Positions 1 through 9,263 of a stretch of 64,000 bases of DNA are shown one piece after another (position 1 is the stretch's first letter; each line of letters opens with the position of its first letter). Location: positions 112,517 through 176,516 of the forward strand of contig CANHGO010000003.1 in assembly GCA_947460975.1 (NCBI GenBank). The letters run 5' to 3'. The translations under genes were made by a program, and so were the position numbers. Below the pieces are notes generated by a model. It was not told the origin of the DNA, did no database searches, and saw only the letters and a list, made by a program, of their open reading frames with translations. Source of the DNA: Cytophagaceae bacterium. Lineage in GTDB: Bacteria > Bacteroidota > Bacteroidia > Cytophagales > Spirosomataceae.

Positions 1-2
1 CC

Positions 3-338
3 GAAATCTCCGAAGCCATCAAAGAATATTTGGTAGGCAATCCATGCATTCGTCCCGGTTTTAATTTGACTCAAATGTCTTTGGAAATACAAATCCCCAA
101 ACACCAGTTGACCTACTTTTTCAACGATCACCTCAAAATCACATTCAACGATTGGAAAAATGAAATTCGAATCACGCACTTCATGCTTTTGGTGAAAAAT
201 GGACAGGCCATAAATAATACATTAGAAAGCCTTTCCCAATCTTCAGGATTTTTATCTAGATCTAAATTTACAAATGCCTTTAAAAAGAGTCAAGTTAAGA
301 CGCCTTCAGCCTTTCTAAAAGAATTTAATTTAGATTAA
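3..338 (+). CDS. AraC-family transcriptional regulator, C-terminal HTH fragment (5' end outside the window)
   Basis: The frame is open upstream of the listed TTG start (EISEAIKEYLVGN...), so the gene continues past the left edge. The C-terminus resembles an AraC HTH (SLSQSSGFLSRSKFTNAFKKSQVKTPSAFLKEF). Confidence 0.75.
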   Translation, partial: EISEAIKEYLVGNPCIRPGFNLTQMSLEIQIPKHQLTYFFNDHLKITFNDWKNEIRITHFMLLVKNGQAINNTLESLSQSSGFLSRSKFTNAFKKSQVKTPSAFLKEFNLD

Positions 339-555
339 CTTGTACCTTTTGGACAAAAGGGTTTTATTCAAAAAACTTTCTGGTGCTATCTAAATCACTT
401 ATCCTTAAGGCAATTTGGACCTTTTTAATCATTGGGTCCAAAAGTAAAGCTAGCCATGCCCCATGAAAAAAATTCTTTCCATATTTTTGATCCAATCCTC
501 CTAAGGATATATTTAGATCAGATGATTCTAACCACTAATGAAAGAAGGTTTCCTA

Positions 556-586
556 AAAGCAGGGTTTTATAAACCCTGCTTTTTTT
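556..586 (+). terminator. Rho-independent terminator
   Basis: AAAGCAGGGTTT-TAT-AAACCCTGCTTT perfect stem followed by a T run. Confidence 0.75.
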
Positions 587-673
587 GTGCCCTCATGGTG
601 ATTTCTGAGTGTTTCATTTGAACGTTCCTTCCATTATTTCACAACAATTTCTTAGTCCATTCGTTAGATTCAC

Positions 674-1285
674 ATGAAATCATTCTCTATTGAACAAATT
701 AAATTGATGGATCGTTTTACACGAACTCATTTCATAAATACCCTTAGCGGCTTTAAAAGTGTCTCTTTGATTGGAACAATCAATAAAGTCGGACAGACCA
801 ATTTGGCCATATTTAGCAACCTGGTGCACATAGGGGCGGATCCAGCTTTAATCGGATTCGTCAATCGGCCTACCGAAGCCGCCCCGCATACCTTAGCCAA
901 TATTCAAGCCACAGAGTTTTATACAGTGAATCATGTACACCAAGATATTTATGCCAAGGCCCATCAGACCAGTGCAAAATATCCAGAACATATTTCTGAG
1001 TTTGAGGCCGTGGGTCTAACACCTCTTTTTAGGCCTGGAATTTCTGCTCCATTTGTGGAAGAGTCTAAAGTTCAATACGTACTTAAACTGGAAGAGGTAA
1101 TTCCGATCAAATTGAACGGGACATTTTTGGTTGTGGGCTCGCTCCAACAAGCATTTATTCCGGAGGAAATCATGGACGAGGATGGGTATTTGTCCATCGA
1201 AAAAGCCAATAGCCTTTGCTCACTAGGGATTAATGGCTATTACGAAACAAAACTTTTGGAAAAGCTACCTTACGCCAAAGCCTAA
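674..1285 (+). CDS. Flavin reductase-like (FMN-binding split barrel) protein
   Basis: 203 aa; 'VSLIGTINKVGQTNLAIFSNLVHIGADPALIGFVNRP' resembles the flavin-reductase-like domain. Confidence 0.75.
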   Translation: MKSFSIEQIKLMDRFTRTHFINTLSGFKSVSLIGTINKVGQTNLAIFSNLVHIGADPALIGFVNRPTEAAPHTLANIQATEFYTVNHVHQDIYAKAHQTSAKYPEHISEFEAVGLTPLFRPGISAPFVEESKVQYVLKLEEVIPIKLNGTFLVVGSLQQAFIPEEIMDEDGYLSIEKANSLCSLGINGYYETKLLEKLPYAKA

Positions 1286-1286
1286 T

Positions 1287-3446
1287 TTATTCTATTAAAT
1301 ACCAAGTGTACGAATCAGGAGCAATCGTAAAGTCCAACGTAATATCTTTGGTAGGACTTAACAAAATGGCTTTTTTCTTTCCTTCTTTCGAGGTAAGATT
1401 AGCTATTTTTGAAATGCCCGTATAATACAAAGGCAAGGTGATTTTCCGCTGCATAATTTCTTTGGTCGGATTATAGAGCATCACAAAACCTTTATGCTTT
1501 CCCCCGGGATTTACATGTAAAAATCCATCCCAATCCCGGCCATCCGGTCGGCGCAATTGGATCATATCCGCATTCAACACAACGCGGTATTTTTTGTACC
1601 AGTCTAACGTTTCTTTCACCATGATTCTAGTTTCTTCACTATCAAAAAGTCTTGGCCCTCGATAACAGGCTTGTACCCCCGCCCCGTAATATTGAATCAT
1701 GAGTTGGTGATAATCTTTTAGATGCTCTTTTAACGGTTCTAAAACCGCCTCAGGCCCGCCCCCTTGATACCGGGTTAATGGCACAAAACCCCAGCTCATC
1801 GCCGCTGTTTTTTCAATCGTCCCATCATGGATATTTTGTCGATTCAATATTTTTTGTTGGTCCCTCGAAAGGCTAAAATTCACCTCGCGATACCCGATGC
1901 CAATCTTATGCGTCCCATCTAAAAAGTACCAATCGGGAGCATTGATATAGACGCCTTTTTCATTGAGCCAACGATATAATTCCTTCTGAATTTCCATTTG
2001 GCGCCACTGGGAATCTTTCAAACCTTCATGGCCCGGGTGTACCGTAGAAGCACAAACATCTCCCGGATAAGGCCCGTCATTTTCCCAAATATCAAAACCC
2101 GTTTTCGTATAAAATAACTTTATTTTATCTCGATAAGCCAGTCCCCACGGACTTCCAAAACAAGGAGCATTTCCAAAAAATGCACCACCTGGTTTGCCCG
2201 TTTTGGGATCGATGACATCGTCGGCGTCGCTGATGCGCCGACTACTAAACAATGAATATCCGCCAATCAAAATGTTTTTAGCGTGGGCATAATCGGCTAG
2301 TGATTTCCAACGATTTATATTCGCCGCGGTCGAATCCTCCATTTTCAAATGACTCCCAAAACTCAGAATAACCGCTTCATAACCCGTAGCCACACATTGG
2401 TCAATGGCCGTTTTAACTTCAGCATCATTCTTACTAACCAGGTGCATAAAGATCGGATTTTGAGTTGTCCACGGCGCAATTTTTTGATACATTTTTCGAA
2501 TCATTAAACCCCTTCTTTGGCGATCATAACTATCCATGAGCAACTCATGCGTTCTCGGAGATTTAAAAACCTCACCTGGTTTCAAGTCGATGCCCGGGGC
2601 TTTCTCTGGATAAATTTCCAACAAACAGGGCGTCTCAAAATTATAGTTGACCTGCGAAGTATAAGTAGGCTCCGTCTTCCAATGCGTCGTTTGATCACTT
2701 ATGTCATAGCGCATCGCATTGTTAAATGCGTAATTGGTCTCCACATAAATGCCATGCTGTTTCTTCATTTCCTCCGGTTTCCCTACTACCGCACTTTCTT
2801 CTTCCACTAATCCCAACACCTCATGAATCACTCGGTCAACCCCTATTTTCACCAAACTCTTGTTTTCAATTTGTACCCATTTGACGAGCAAGGGCAACCC
2901 GTCGATCAACTCATAATTCACATATACATGAATGCCTTTAAGTTCCGGAAGGGGCGAGGTAAATTCAAAAGAAATTTGTTTTCCCGTAGCCTGCCCATGA
3001 TTGGAAGCCCATGTTTTTCTTTGCCAAGAAATAAAGGGTTTCACATCTGAAATAGTCGAGCCGACAAATACAAAATCCTCTTTTCCCGCAGTCATTTGCG
3101 ATAACCATTCGGGCTTTAAATAGGCCCTTTCTTTTTGGCCCTCCATGCCTCCCACCGCATACATTTTCCCGTTTAAAACGACCTTTGCCTCAGGCTGCAC
3201 CGCCCGCAAAAGTTGTTGGCCATTGCTTACATTGACATAACTATAACAGGCTAAATTCTTACCTAGGTAAAATTCTCTTCTCAAAAGGCCATTGTCTAAA
3301 ATAATATTGGAACCCTTTTGGATGATCGTCGATTTCTGTTGGGCAGGCTTAACTAACCAATCATTTTGCAGGGGAACAAATTGGCTTTTACTTTCTAATG
3401 ATAAGAAAATTAGGATTATAGGGAAATATTTTAGTATTTTCATCAC
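1287..3446 (-). CDS. Putative secreted glycoside hydrolase (alpha-galactosidase-like)
   Basis: 719 aa with signal peptide. Central region resembles a TIM barrel (WENDGPYPGDVCAS, INAPDWYFLDG) and the C-terminus a beta domain (GFVMLYNPTKEIMQRKITLPL). Family assignment is tentative. Confidence 0.55.
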   Translation of the reverse strand: MMKILKYFPIILIFLSLESKSQFVPLQNDWLVKPAQQKSTIIQKGSNIILDNGLLRREFYLGKNLACYSYVNVSNGQQLLRAVQPEAKVVLNGKMYAVGGMEGQKERAYLKPEWLSQMTAGKEDFVFVGSTISDVKPFISWQRKTWASNHGQATGKQISFEFTSPLPELKGIHVYVNYELIDGLPLLVKWVQIENKSLVKIGVDRVIHEVLGLVEEESAVVGKPEEMKKQHGIYVETNYAFNNAMRYDISDQTTHWKTEPTYTSQVNYNFETPCLLEIYPEKAPGIDLKPGEVFKSPRTHELLMDSYDRQRRGLMIRKMYQKIAPWTTQNPIFMHLVSKNDAEVKTAIDQCVATGYEAVILSFGSHLKMEDSTAANINRWKSLADYAHAKNILIGGYSLFSSRRISDADDVIDPKTGKPGGAFFGNAPCFGSPWGLAYRDKIKLFYTKTGFDIWENDGPYPGDVCASTVHPGHEGLKDSQWRQMEIQKELYRWLNEKGVYINAPDWYFLDGTHKIGIGYREVNFSLSRDQQKILNRQNIHDGTIEKTAAMSWGFVPLTRYQGGGPEAVLEPLKEHLKDYHQLMIQYYGAGVQACYRGPRLFDSEETRIMVKETLDWYKKYRVVLNADMIQLRRPDGRDWDGFLHVNPGGKHKGFVMLYNPTKEIMQRKITLPLYYTGISKIANLTSKEGKKKAILLSPTKDITLDFTIAPDSYTWYLIE

Positions 3447-3465
3447 GTCAAAATTGGTTTAAATC

Positions 3466-5079
3466 ATGCGAAATATACTCATAATTTTTTGTTCTCTTTT
3501 TCCCTTATCTGGGCTATTTGCAAACCCACAAAATCCAGTCAAAAAACCCAACATTGTTTGGATCGTGTGTGAAGACATGTCGCCTCACCTCGGTTCCTAT
3601 GGCGAAAAAGTCGCTAAAACACCGGTATTGGACCAATTAGCCAAAGAAGCAGTTCGCTATACCCAAGTATATTCGACCGCCGGAGTATGTGCCCCAAGTC
3701 GCTGTGCGCTCATCACCGGAAATTACCAAACCGCCATCGGTGGACATAACATGCGCACCTTAGGTCTTTCTGCCAATGCATTAGATGATTATCCCAAAGG
3801 CCTAAAACCCTATTCGGCCGTCATTCCAGCTGGCGTAAAATGCTTTTCCGAATACCTCCGAATGGCAGGCTATTATTGCACCAATAATGCCAAACAAGAT
3901 TATCAATTTGACGCACCGGTAACAGCATGGGACGAGAGTAGCAAGAAGGCTCATTGGCGTAAAAGGCCAGATAAATCTCAGCCTTTTTTCTCTGTTTTTA
4001 ATATTGAGACAACACACGAATCCCAAGTTTGGGTTCGAGAAAAACAAGCCCTTTTGGTTAATCCCAAAGATGTAATGGTGCCGCCTTTTTATCCCGATGA
4101 TTCGGTGAGCCGTAAAACCATGGCGCGTTTTCTGTCGAATGTGATGGTGATGGACCAACAAGTTGGCGCGATCATCAATCAATTAAAAGAGGATGGTTTA
4201 TATGAAGAAAGCATCATCTTTTTTTACAGCGATCACGGCGATGGGATGCCTTTTGTGAAGCGGGAATTAAGCCAACGAGGCCTAAAGGTTCCATTGCTGA
4301 TTAAAGCACCTAATTTGCCCAAAGGAAAAGTAGATAATCAATTGATCAGCTTCGTTGATTTTGGACCTACAGTCCTTTCCTTAGCCGGCGTGACCTTGCC
4401 TAAAACGCTTCATGGACAGCCTTTTTTAGGGAGTCAAAAAGCAAAAGCAAAGCGTCAATATATTTATGCCGCCCGCGATCGAATGGATTCGGAATATGAC
4501 CGAGTGCGTGCTGTCAGTGATGGCCGATTTAAGTACATCCGGAATTATATGCCTGAAAAATCATACTATCAAAACATTAAATACCGACTTCAAAACCCGT
4601 TGATGTTACACATCTTAGCACTGAAAGATGCGGGTAAATTGAATGAAACGCAAATGAAATGGTTTAGGCCAACCAAAGCCTTGGAGGAATTATTTGACAC
4701 TCAAAACGATCCGCATGAGTTTAATAATTTGGCGAATAACCCAACCTATAAAGATAAATTAGTCGAGCTAAGAGGAAAGCATTTGGCTTGGATAAAACAA
4801 TATGGTGACCTGGGGGCTAAGCCTGAATTAGAGATGATTAAAGAATGGTGGAACGGCCAAGATAAACCTCCGGTAACGGAAAAAAGTAATGTGGCCATCG
4901 CAAATGGAACAGTCCAATTATCATGTCCAACGGCCGGTGCATCCATTGGTTTTAGAAAGAATTCTAAGGAGACTTGGCAAGTGTATACGAAGCCATTCTC
5001 ATTAAACAATGGAGATTCGCTGTACGTCATGAGCCATCGAATTGGCTTTGTACCTACCGAAATACGGTTGAAAAATTAG
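3466..5079 (+). CDS. Secreted sulfatase (Cys-type) with C-terminal beta extension
   Basis: CAPSR motif (AGVCAPSRCALITG) for formylglycine formation; N-terminal NIVWIVCEDMSPHLGSYG and FFYSDHGDG motifs; signal peptide. Confidence 0.9.
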   Translation: MRNILIIFCSLFPLSGLFANPQNPVKKPNIVWIVCEDMSPHLGSYGEKVAKTPVLDQLAKEAVRYTQVYSTAGVCAPSRCALITGNYQTAIGGHNMRTLGLSANALDDYPKGLKPYSAVIPAGVKCFSEYLRMAGYYCTNNAKQDYQFDAPVTAWDESSKKAHWRKRPDKSQPFFSVFNIETTHESQVWVREKQALLVNPKDVMVPPFYPDDSVSRKTMARFLSNVMVMDQQVGAIINQLKEDGLYEESIIFFYSDHGDGMPFVKRELSQRGLKVPLLIKAPNLPKGKVDNQLISFVDFGPTVLSLAGVTLPKTLHGQPFLGSQKAKAKRQYIYAARDRMDSEYDRVRAVSDGRFKYIRNYMPEKSYYQNIKYRLQNPLMLHILALKDAGKLNETQMKWFRPTKALEELFDTQNDPHEFNNLANNPTYKDKLVELRGKHLAWIKQYGDLGAKPELEMIKEWWNGQDKPPVTEKSNVAIANGTVQLSCPTAGASIGFRKNSKETWQVYTKPFSLNNGDSLYVMSHRIGFVPTEIRLKN

Positions 5080-6569
5080 CTTCCCGACGACTTTTGCTTG
5101 GCCGTTCTTCCCCAATCAGGAAGGTCGATATGCAGGTTATCGTGCTTTTCCAACATCTCCTTTTTCAATAGATTTCGCATCCTTAAAACTTGACTTTGTC
5201 GGGCTTTATCTTGCGCCAAATTATGCTTTTCCCACGGATCTTTTTTAAGGTTAAATAGTTGGCTTGTCAACACCCCATCCACATTATACAAAATCAATTT
5301 GTAGCCATCCTTTGTTTTCAAACTCCTGCTCCAATGCCCATATACGTTATAAATTTGTTCTCTAACGGCTTTGGTTGGATTGCGGATAATCGCCTGTAAA
5401 CTTTTTGCCTCTACGCTTTTAGGTGCTTTGATATTCAAATAATCATAAATCGTAGGCGCAATATCACTCAGATAAACAAAGGAATTATTCCGCACATTTT
5501 TGGGTATTCCCGGACCCGAAAAAATCATAGGAACTCGAATGCTATGTTCGTATAAATTTTGCTTTCCCAAGAGGCCATGTTGGCCCATCGCCAAGCCATT
5601 ATCTCCCGCAAAAACAATCAACGTATTTTTTAAAAATCCTTCTTTTTCCAGCGTCGACATGATTCGCCCGATCTGCTCGTCGAGCTCTGAAATCATTCCA
5701 TAATATGCCGCGATATCTTCTTTAATCGCTTCTTCGGTTCTTGGGTGTGGCAGTAAATTCTCATCACGCACATTTAAATCACCATTGTTAAAGGGATGCT
5801 CCGGAAGGAAATTAGTGGGCAAAGAAATTTTGGAAGGATCGTATGCTTTGGCAAATTTTGCGGTGGGTGTCCTCGGGTCATGCGGGGAGGTGAAGGCCAC
5901 GTAGGCAAAAAAGGGCTTTTCTTTTGCCGTAGGACTTTGTAAAAAATCAATGGCAGTTTGCGCGTACAAATAGGAGCTGTAGGTTTCACTTAAAAAACTT
6001 TTTTCAGCGGGATATTTCCCCGTGGGATCAAAGTGGTTCACCCGAGGATGTTCCTGTCCACCTTCTTTTGGAAAGTGCATGCCACCAAAAAATATATGAT
6101 CGGCTTTTGAAAACATACGCGTATAGGAATTTTTGTCACTATGCCATTTGCCTGTATGAAAAGTGGTATATCCTTTTTGGCGCAACACTTCGGGTAGACT
6201 AACCAAGCTGTCGGGAATTATATTTCCATCACCCGGCAATCGATTTACATATCTCCCCGTCATTAACATCGCCCTGGAAGGAATACAAACTGCGCCCTGA
6301 TGTCCACCCATCACGTGTGCTTGTTGGAATGTCAAACCAACCTTGACCAACTTATCCAAATTTGGGGTTTTGATTTCCTTGTTCCCTAATGCTTGAATCG
6401 TTCTGAATGTTTGATCGTCACTGTAAAGGATAATTACGTTTTTTGCCGGAGCAGTTTTAGCCTTTGTATGTGAAATAACTTGGCCCATCATGTCGTTTAT
6501 GGTCAGTGACCATATGCATAAAAACAATAACTTGAGAACGGGATTTTTCATGATTTTAGGTCTAAACAA
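5076..6569 (-). CDS. Secreted sulfatase (Cys-type)
   Basis: NVIILYSDDQ, CIPSRAMLMTGR and GDNGLAMGQHGLLGKQNLYEHSIRVPMIFSGPG motifs. Confidence 0.9.
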   Translation of the reverse strand: MFRPKIMKNPVLKLLFLCIWSLTINDMMGQVISHTKAKTAPAKNVIILYSDDQTFRTIQALGNKEIKTPNLDKLVKVGLTFQQAHVMGGHQGAVCIPSRAMLMTGRYVNRLPGDGNIIPDSLVSLPEVLRQKGYTTFHTGKWHSDKNSYTRMFSKADHIFFGGMHFPKEGGQEHPRVNHFDPTGKYPAEKSFLSETYSSYLYAQTAIDFLQSPTAKEKPFFAYVAFTSPHDPRTPTAKFAKAYDPSKISLPTNFLPEHPFNNGDLNVRDENLLPHPRTEEAIKEDIAAYYGMISELDEQIGRIMSTLEKEGFLKNTLIVFAGDNGLAMGQHGLLGKQNLYEHSIRVPMIFSGPGIPKNVRNNSFVYLSDIAPTIYDYLNIKAPKSVEAKSLQAIIRNPTKAVREQIYNVYGHWSRSLKTKDGYKLILYNVDGVLTSQLFNLKKDPWEKHNLAQDKARQSQVLRMRNLLKKEMLEKHDNLHIDLPDWGRTAKQKSSGS

Positions 6570-6667
6570 TTGGGAGGTGTTCTGTCAAAAAATAAGAAGT
6601 ATTAAATCTTAAATACCTAAGAACCGATCGAATAATTCGAGGATAATTTTGCTCTAAATAAATCGTA

Positions 6668-8143
6668 CTATTTAGCTGTTTCTTCCACTCGAACGGTGTC
6701 AATTTCCAAAGGCCATTTGCCTTTGAAACCAAAATCAACCGTTAAACCCGGCCTCATTTTTTTCAATTTGGCCACACCCGCTTCGGTAAATTTGCTTTGC
6801 CATAGAAACACTCTTTTCAACGATTTGATTTTCGCTAAACTCAAGATGGCCGCATCAGAAACTTGGGTCCCGTATAGATTTAATGATTCTAAATATTTCA
6901 AATTTTCTAATGCTACAACCCCCTTATCACTTATGTTGGTATGGTCTAAATCCAACTGGATTAATATCGGCATGTCAGCAATTTGAGGCATAAAACTATC
7001 GGTAACTTTCGTTTGCCCTAATTTTAATTGGACTATTTGCTCTTGAACCGAAGACAATTCCGACAATTCTTTATCGGCAAGTCCATGTGCATTCACGGCA
7101 TTGACCTCCAAAAATGCTTGGTCTTTCGCCGCTGGGTTCACCAATAATCCCAATTTTCGTAGGCTGGCAATATCATCCTCATCAGCCTCAGAAATGGACA
7201 TTTTAAACACTGGAGACCAATAAGGTTCCGTCGACGATGTACCCGATGCATATTTGGCCAAAATGGTTTTTATTTTAGCATCGGCAGGCAAAGCCACCAC
7301 CTTTTTCTTGAAGTCAGCTCCATGTTGGACCCACCACTGCAAAACAGCAATCTCATCCTCCGTCATCGGGGTTTTTCCTTTAGGCGGCATGTGATGCTCT
7401 TCACTCGCATCCATTAAAAGTCTTTTGATCATTTCACTTTCCAGTGGCATTCCCGCTTTAATAATAGCACCATCCTCTCCACCCGCCATTAAAAACTCAG
7501 GCGTATCCATCCTTAATTTCCCCTTTTGCTTTTCGGCATTGTGGCAAGACCAGCACTTTTGTTTTAAGACCGGTTGGACTAATTGCTGGTACACAATCGC
7601 TTGTTGGATATTGTCAATCTTTGGAATAATAGCTCCGCCCTCAGCCGCTTCGGCCCGAGCTTCCATCCCGACCCAACCTCGAATTGGTTGAGGCAAGTAA
7701 GCAGTTAAATAATCCGAACCATGCGTTAAATTTCCGCCTAAATGTCCTGTGATGGTGATTAGAACTAATGAAACCCATAAGACGGGTTTAAACAATTTCA
7801 TCATCGTTTTTTCATCGGACCAAAACTTAGCCATATAAGCCAAGGCCGCTGAAATTACCCCCGTAGAAATGCCTAACCATTGGTGAAAAAACAAGGTATC
7901 TTCATCGTATTCACCTGTTTGGGACAAAGCCCAGCCCATGGCGCATGAAATGAAGGCACTCAAAGAAGCCCATAAAAATATAGTCGCAACAGATTTTTGA
8001 CGCAAGCCCTCGTGCTGTTCTTTTGAAAAAAAGTACATTAAAAAGGCAAGCACGAGCATCCCGACAGGCAAGTGTACGAGTACGGGATGAAAATGCCCAA
8101 AAAACAATACCCAATCCGATGGGCCTGCGTCCAATAAAATCAT
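6668..8143 (-). CDS. Membrane protein with c-type cytochrome domain (PSCyt1-like) and LRR-like C-terminus
   Basis: N-terminal transmembrane segments (DWVLFFGHFHPVLVHLPVGMLVLAFL...); heme motif CWSCH; HMPPKGK; C-terminal leucine-rich repeats (LKYLESLNLYGTQVSDAAILSLAKIKSLKRVFLWQSKFTEAGVAKL). Confidence 0.8.
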   Translation of the reverse strand: MILLDAGPSDWVLFFGHFHPVLVHLPVGMLVLAFLMYFFSKEQHEGLRQKSVATIFLWASLSAFISCAMGWALSQTGEYDEDTLFFHQWLGISTGVISAALAYMAKFWSDEKTMMKLFKPVLWVSLVLITITGHLGGNLTHGSDYLTAYLPQPIRGWVGMEARAEAAEGGAIIPKIDNIQQAIVYQQLVQPVLKQKCWSCHNAEKQKGKLRMDTPEFLMAGGEDGAIIKAGMPLESEMIKRLLMDASEEHHMPPKGKTPMTEDEIAVLQWWVQHGADFKKKVVALPADAKIKTILAKYASGTSSTEPYWSPVFKMSISEADEDDIASLRKLGLLVNPAAKDQAFLEVNAVNAHGLADKELSELSSVQEQIVQLKLGQTKVTDSFMPQIADMPILIQLDLDHTNISDKGVVALENLKYLESLNLYGTQVSDAAILSLAKIKSLKRVFLWQSKFTEAGVAKLKKMRPGLTVDFGFKGKWPLEIDTVRVEETAK

Positions 8144-8148
8144 GTAGA

Positions 8149-9216
8149 CTAAATTCGTTCTAATTTAATAGGATACGTTTTTTGAGACGCCCACTGAGGC
8201 ACATAAATATTATGGTCCGAATCTGCATACACATCGTGTGGATGGATAAACACTTTGTTTTCATCCTCCTTATATTGTCTCTGTAAAACGCCATTTTTAT
8301 AGATAGGATCTGATCCACCAGGGGTAGAAACAACCTTCATGTTTTTGTCTAAAATTTGCACATATCCTGAGCCAGCCCACGATCCATCCGTGCTTCTAAA
8401 ACAAGCGGCAATGATGTAGTCGCCATGTAAAACAGGCCGACAAACAAATGAACCTGGAAGGTGGTAACGCGTGATGAATTTACCGTCTAATGTGAACCTT
8501 TTTAAGCTGTTGTTCACTCGGTCTGTGATCAATAAAGTCCAATTGTTTGGATCACGTGTATCGACTAACACACCATGGCAGCAATTGAATTTATCGTCCG
8601 CATATTCACTGGTTTTTCCACCAAAATGACGAATATAGCGGCCTTTTGAATCGTATTGTGTGATGTAATTCGCTCCGTAACCGTCAGCTACATAAATGTC
8701 TCCGTTCTTAGGATTGACCGCAGTTTCAGTTGGAACAAATTGGTTTGGATGATCGTAAACACCTGTTTCCTTCGGGTATTCAATTTTAAATATTTCTTTT
8801 CCTTTTAAATCTGTTTTGATTACTTGGTGGCGGGTATTGTCGCAAATCAATAAAAACTGCTCGCCCCCTTCATTCAAAATGGTTAAGCCGTGAGCACCCG
8901 GATATGAATGTCCCCAAGTCTCTAATAATTTACCTGATTTATCGTAAATGATGACGTTATTTCTGACTTCGTTGGTCAATAAAATCAATCGGCCTTTTGC
9001 ATCTTCCACCATTTCATGGCAATCGTTCACTGGGTTTTTGCCAGCGTCTAAGATACCCCAATTGGGTACTACTTTGTATTTGAAATTTCCATGTCCAAGG
9101 ACAATTTCTCCGGCTTTTGGGGCAATTTTTTTCATAGGGGTTGAGGTTAAAAGCGATCCGCCAATAAGCGCTGAACTTGTTTTCAAGAAGTCTCTGCGCG
9201 GTAAATGCTCGTTCAT
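8149..9216 (-). CDS. NHL/6-bladed beta-propeller protein with Tat-type signal
   Basis: RRDFLKTSSALIGGSLL signal; repeated propeller strands (GDIYVADGYGANYITQYDSKGRYIRHFG; HPHDVYADSDHNIYVPQW). Confidence 0.75.
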   Translation of the reverse strand: MNEHLPRRDFLKTSSALIGGSLLTSTPMKKIAPKAGEIVLGHGNFKYKVVPNWGILDAGKNPVNDCHEMVEDAKGRLILLTNEVRNNVIIYDKSGKLLETWGHSYPGAHGLTILNEGGEQFLLICDNTRHQVIKTDLKGKEIFKIEYPKETGVYDHPNQFVPTETAVNPKNGDIYVADGYGANYITQYDSKGRYIRHFGGKTSEYADDKFNCCHGVLVDTRDPNNWTLLITDRVNNSLKRFTLDGKFITRYHLPGSFVCRPVLHGDYIIAACFRSTDGSWAGSGYVQILDKNMKVVSTPGGSDPIYKNGVLQRQYKEDENKVFIHPHDVYADSDHNIYVPQWASQKTYPIKLERI

Positions 9217-9263
9217 AATGAATTAGGTTTATTTGTAAGGTCTAAATTAATCAAATATGTTGA

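Noticed and set aside
3802-4182. 126-aa antisense ORF inside the sulfatase
   Set aside because: Shadow ORF; the overlapping sulfatase has clear catalytic motifs.
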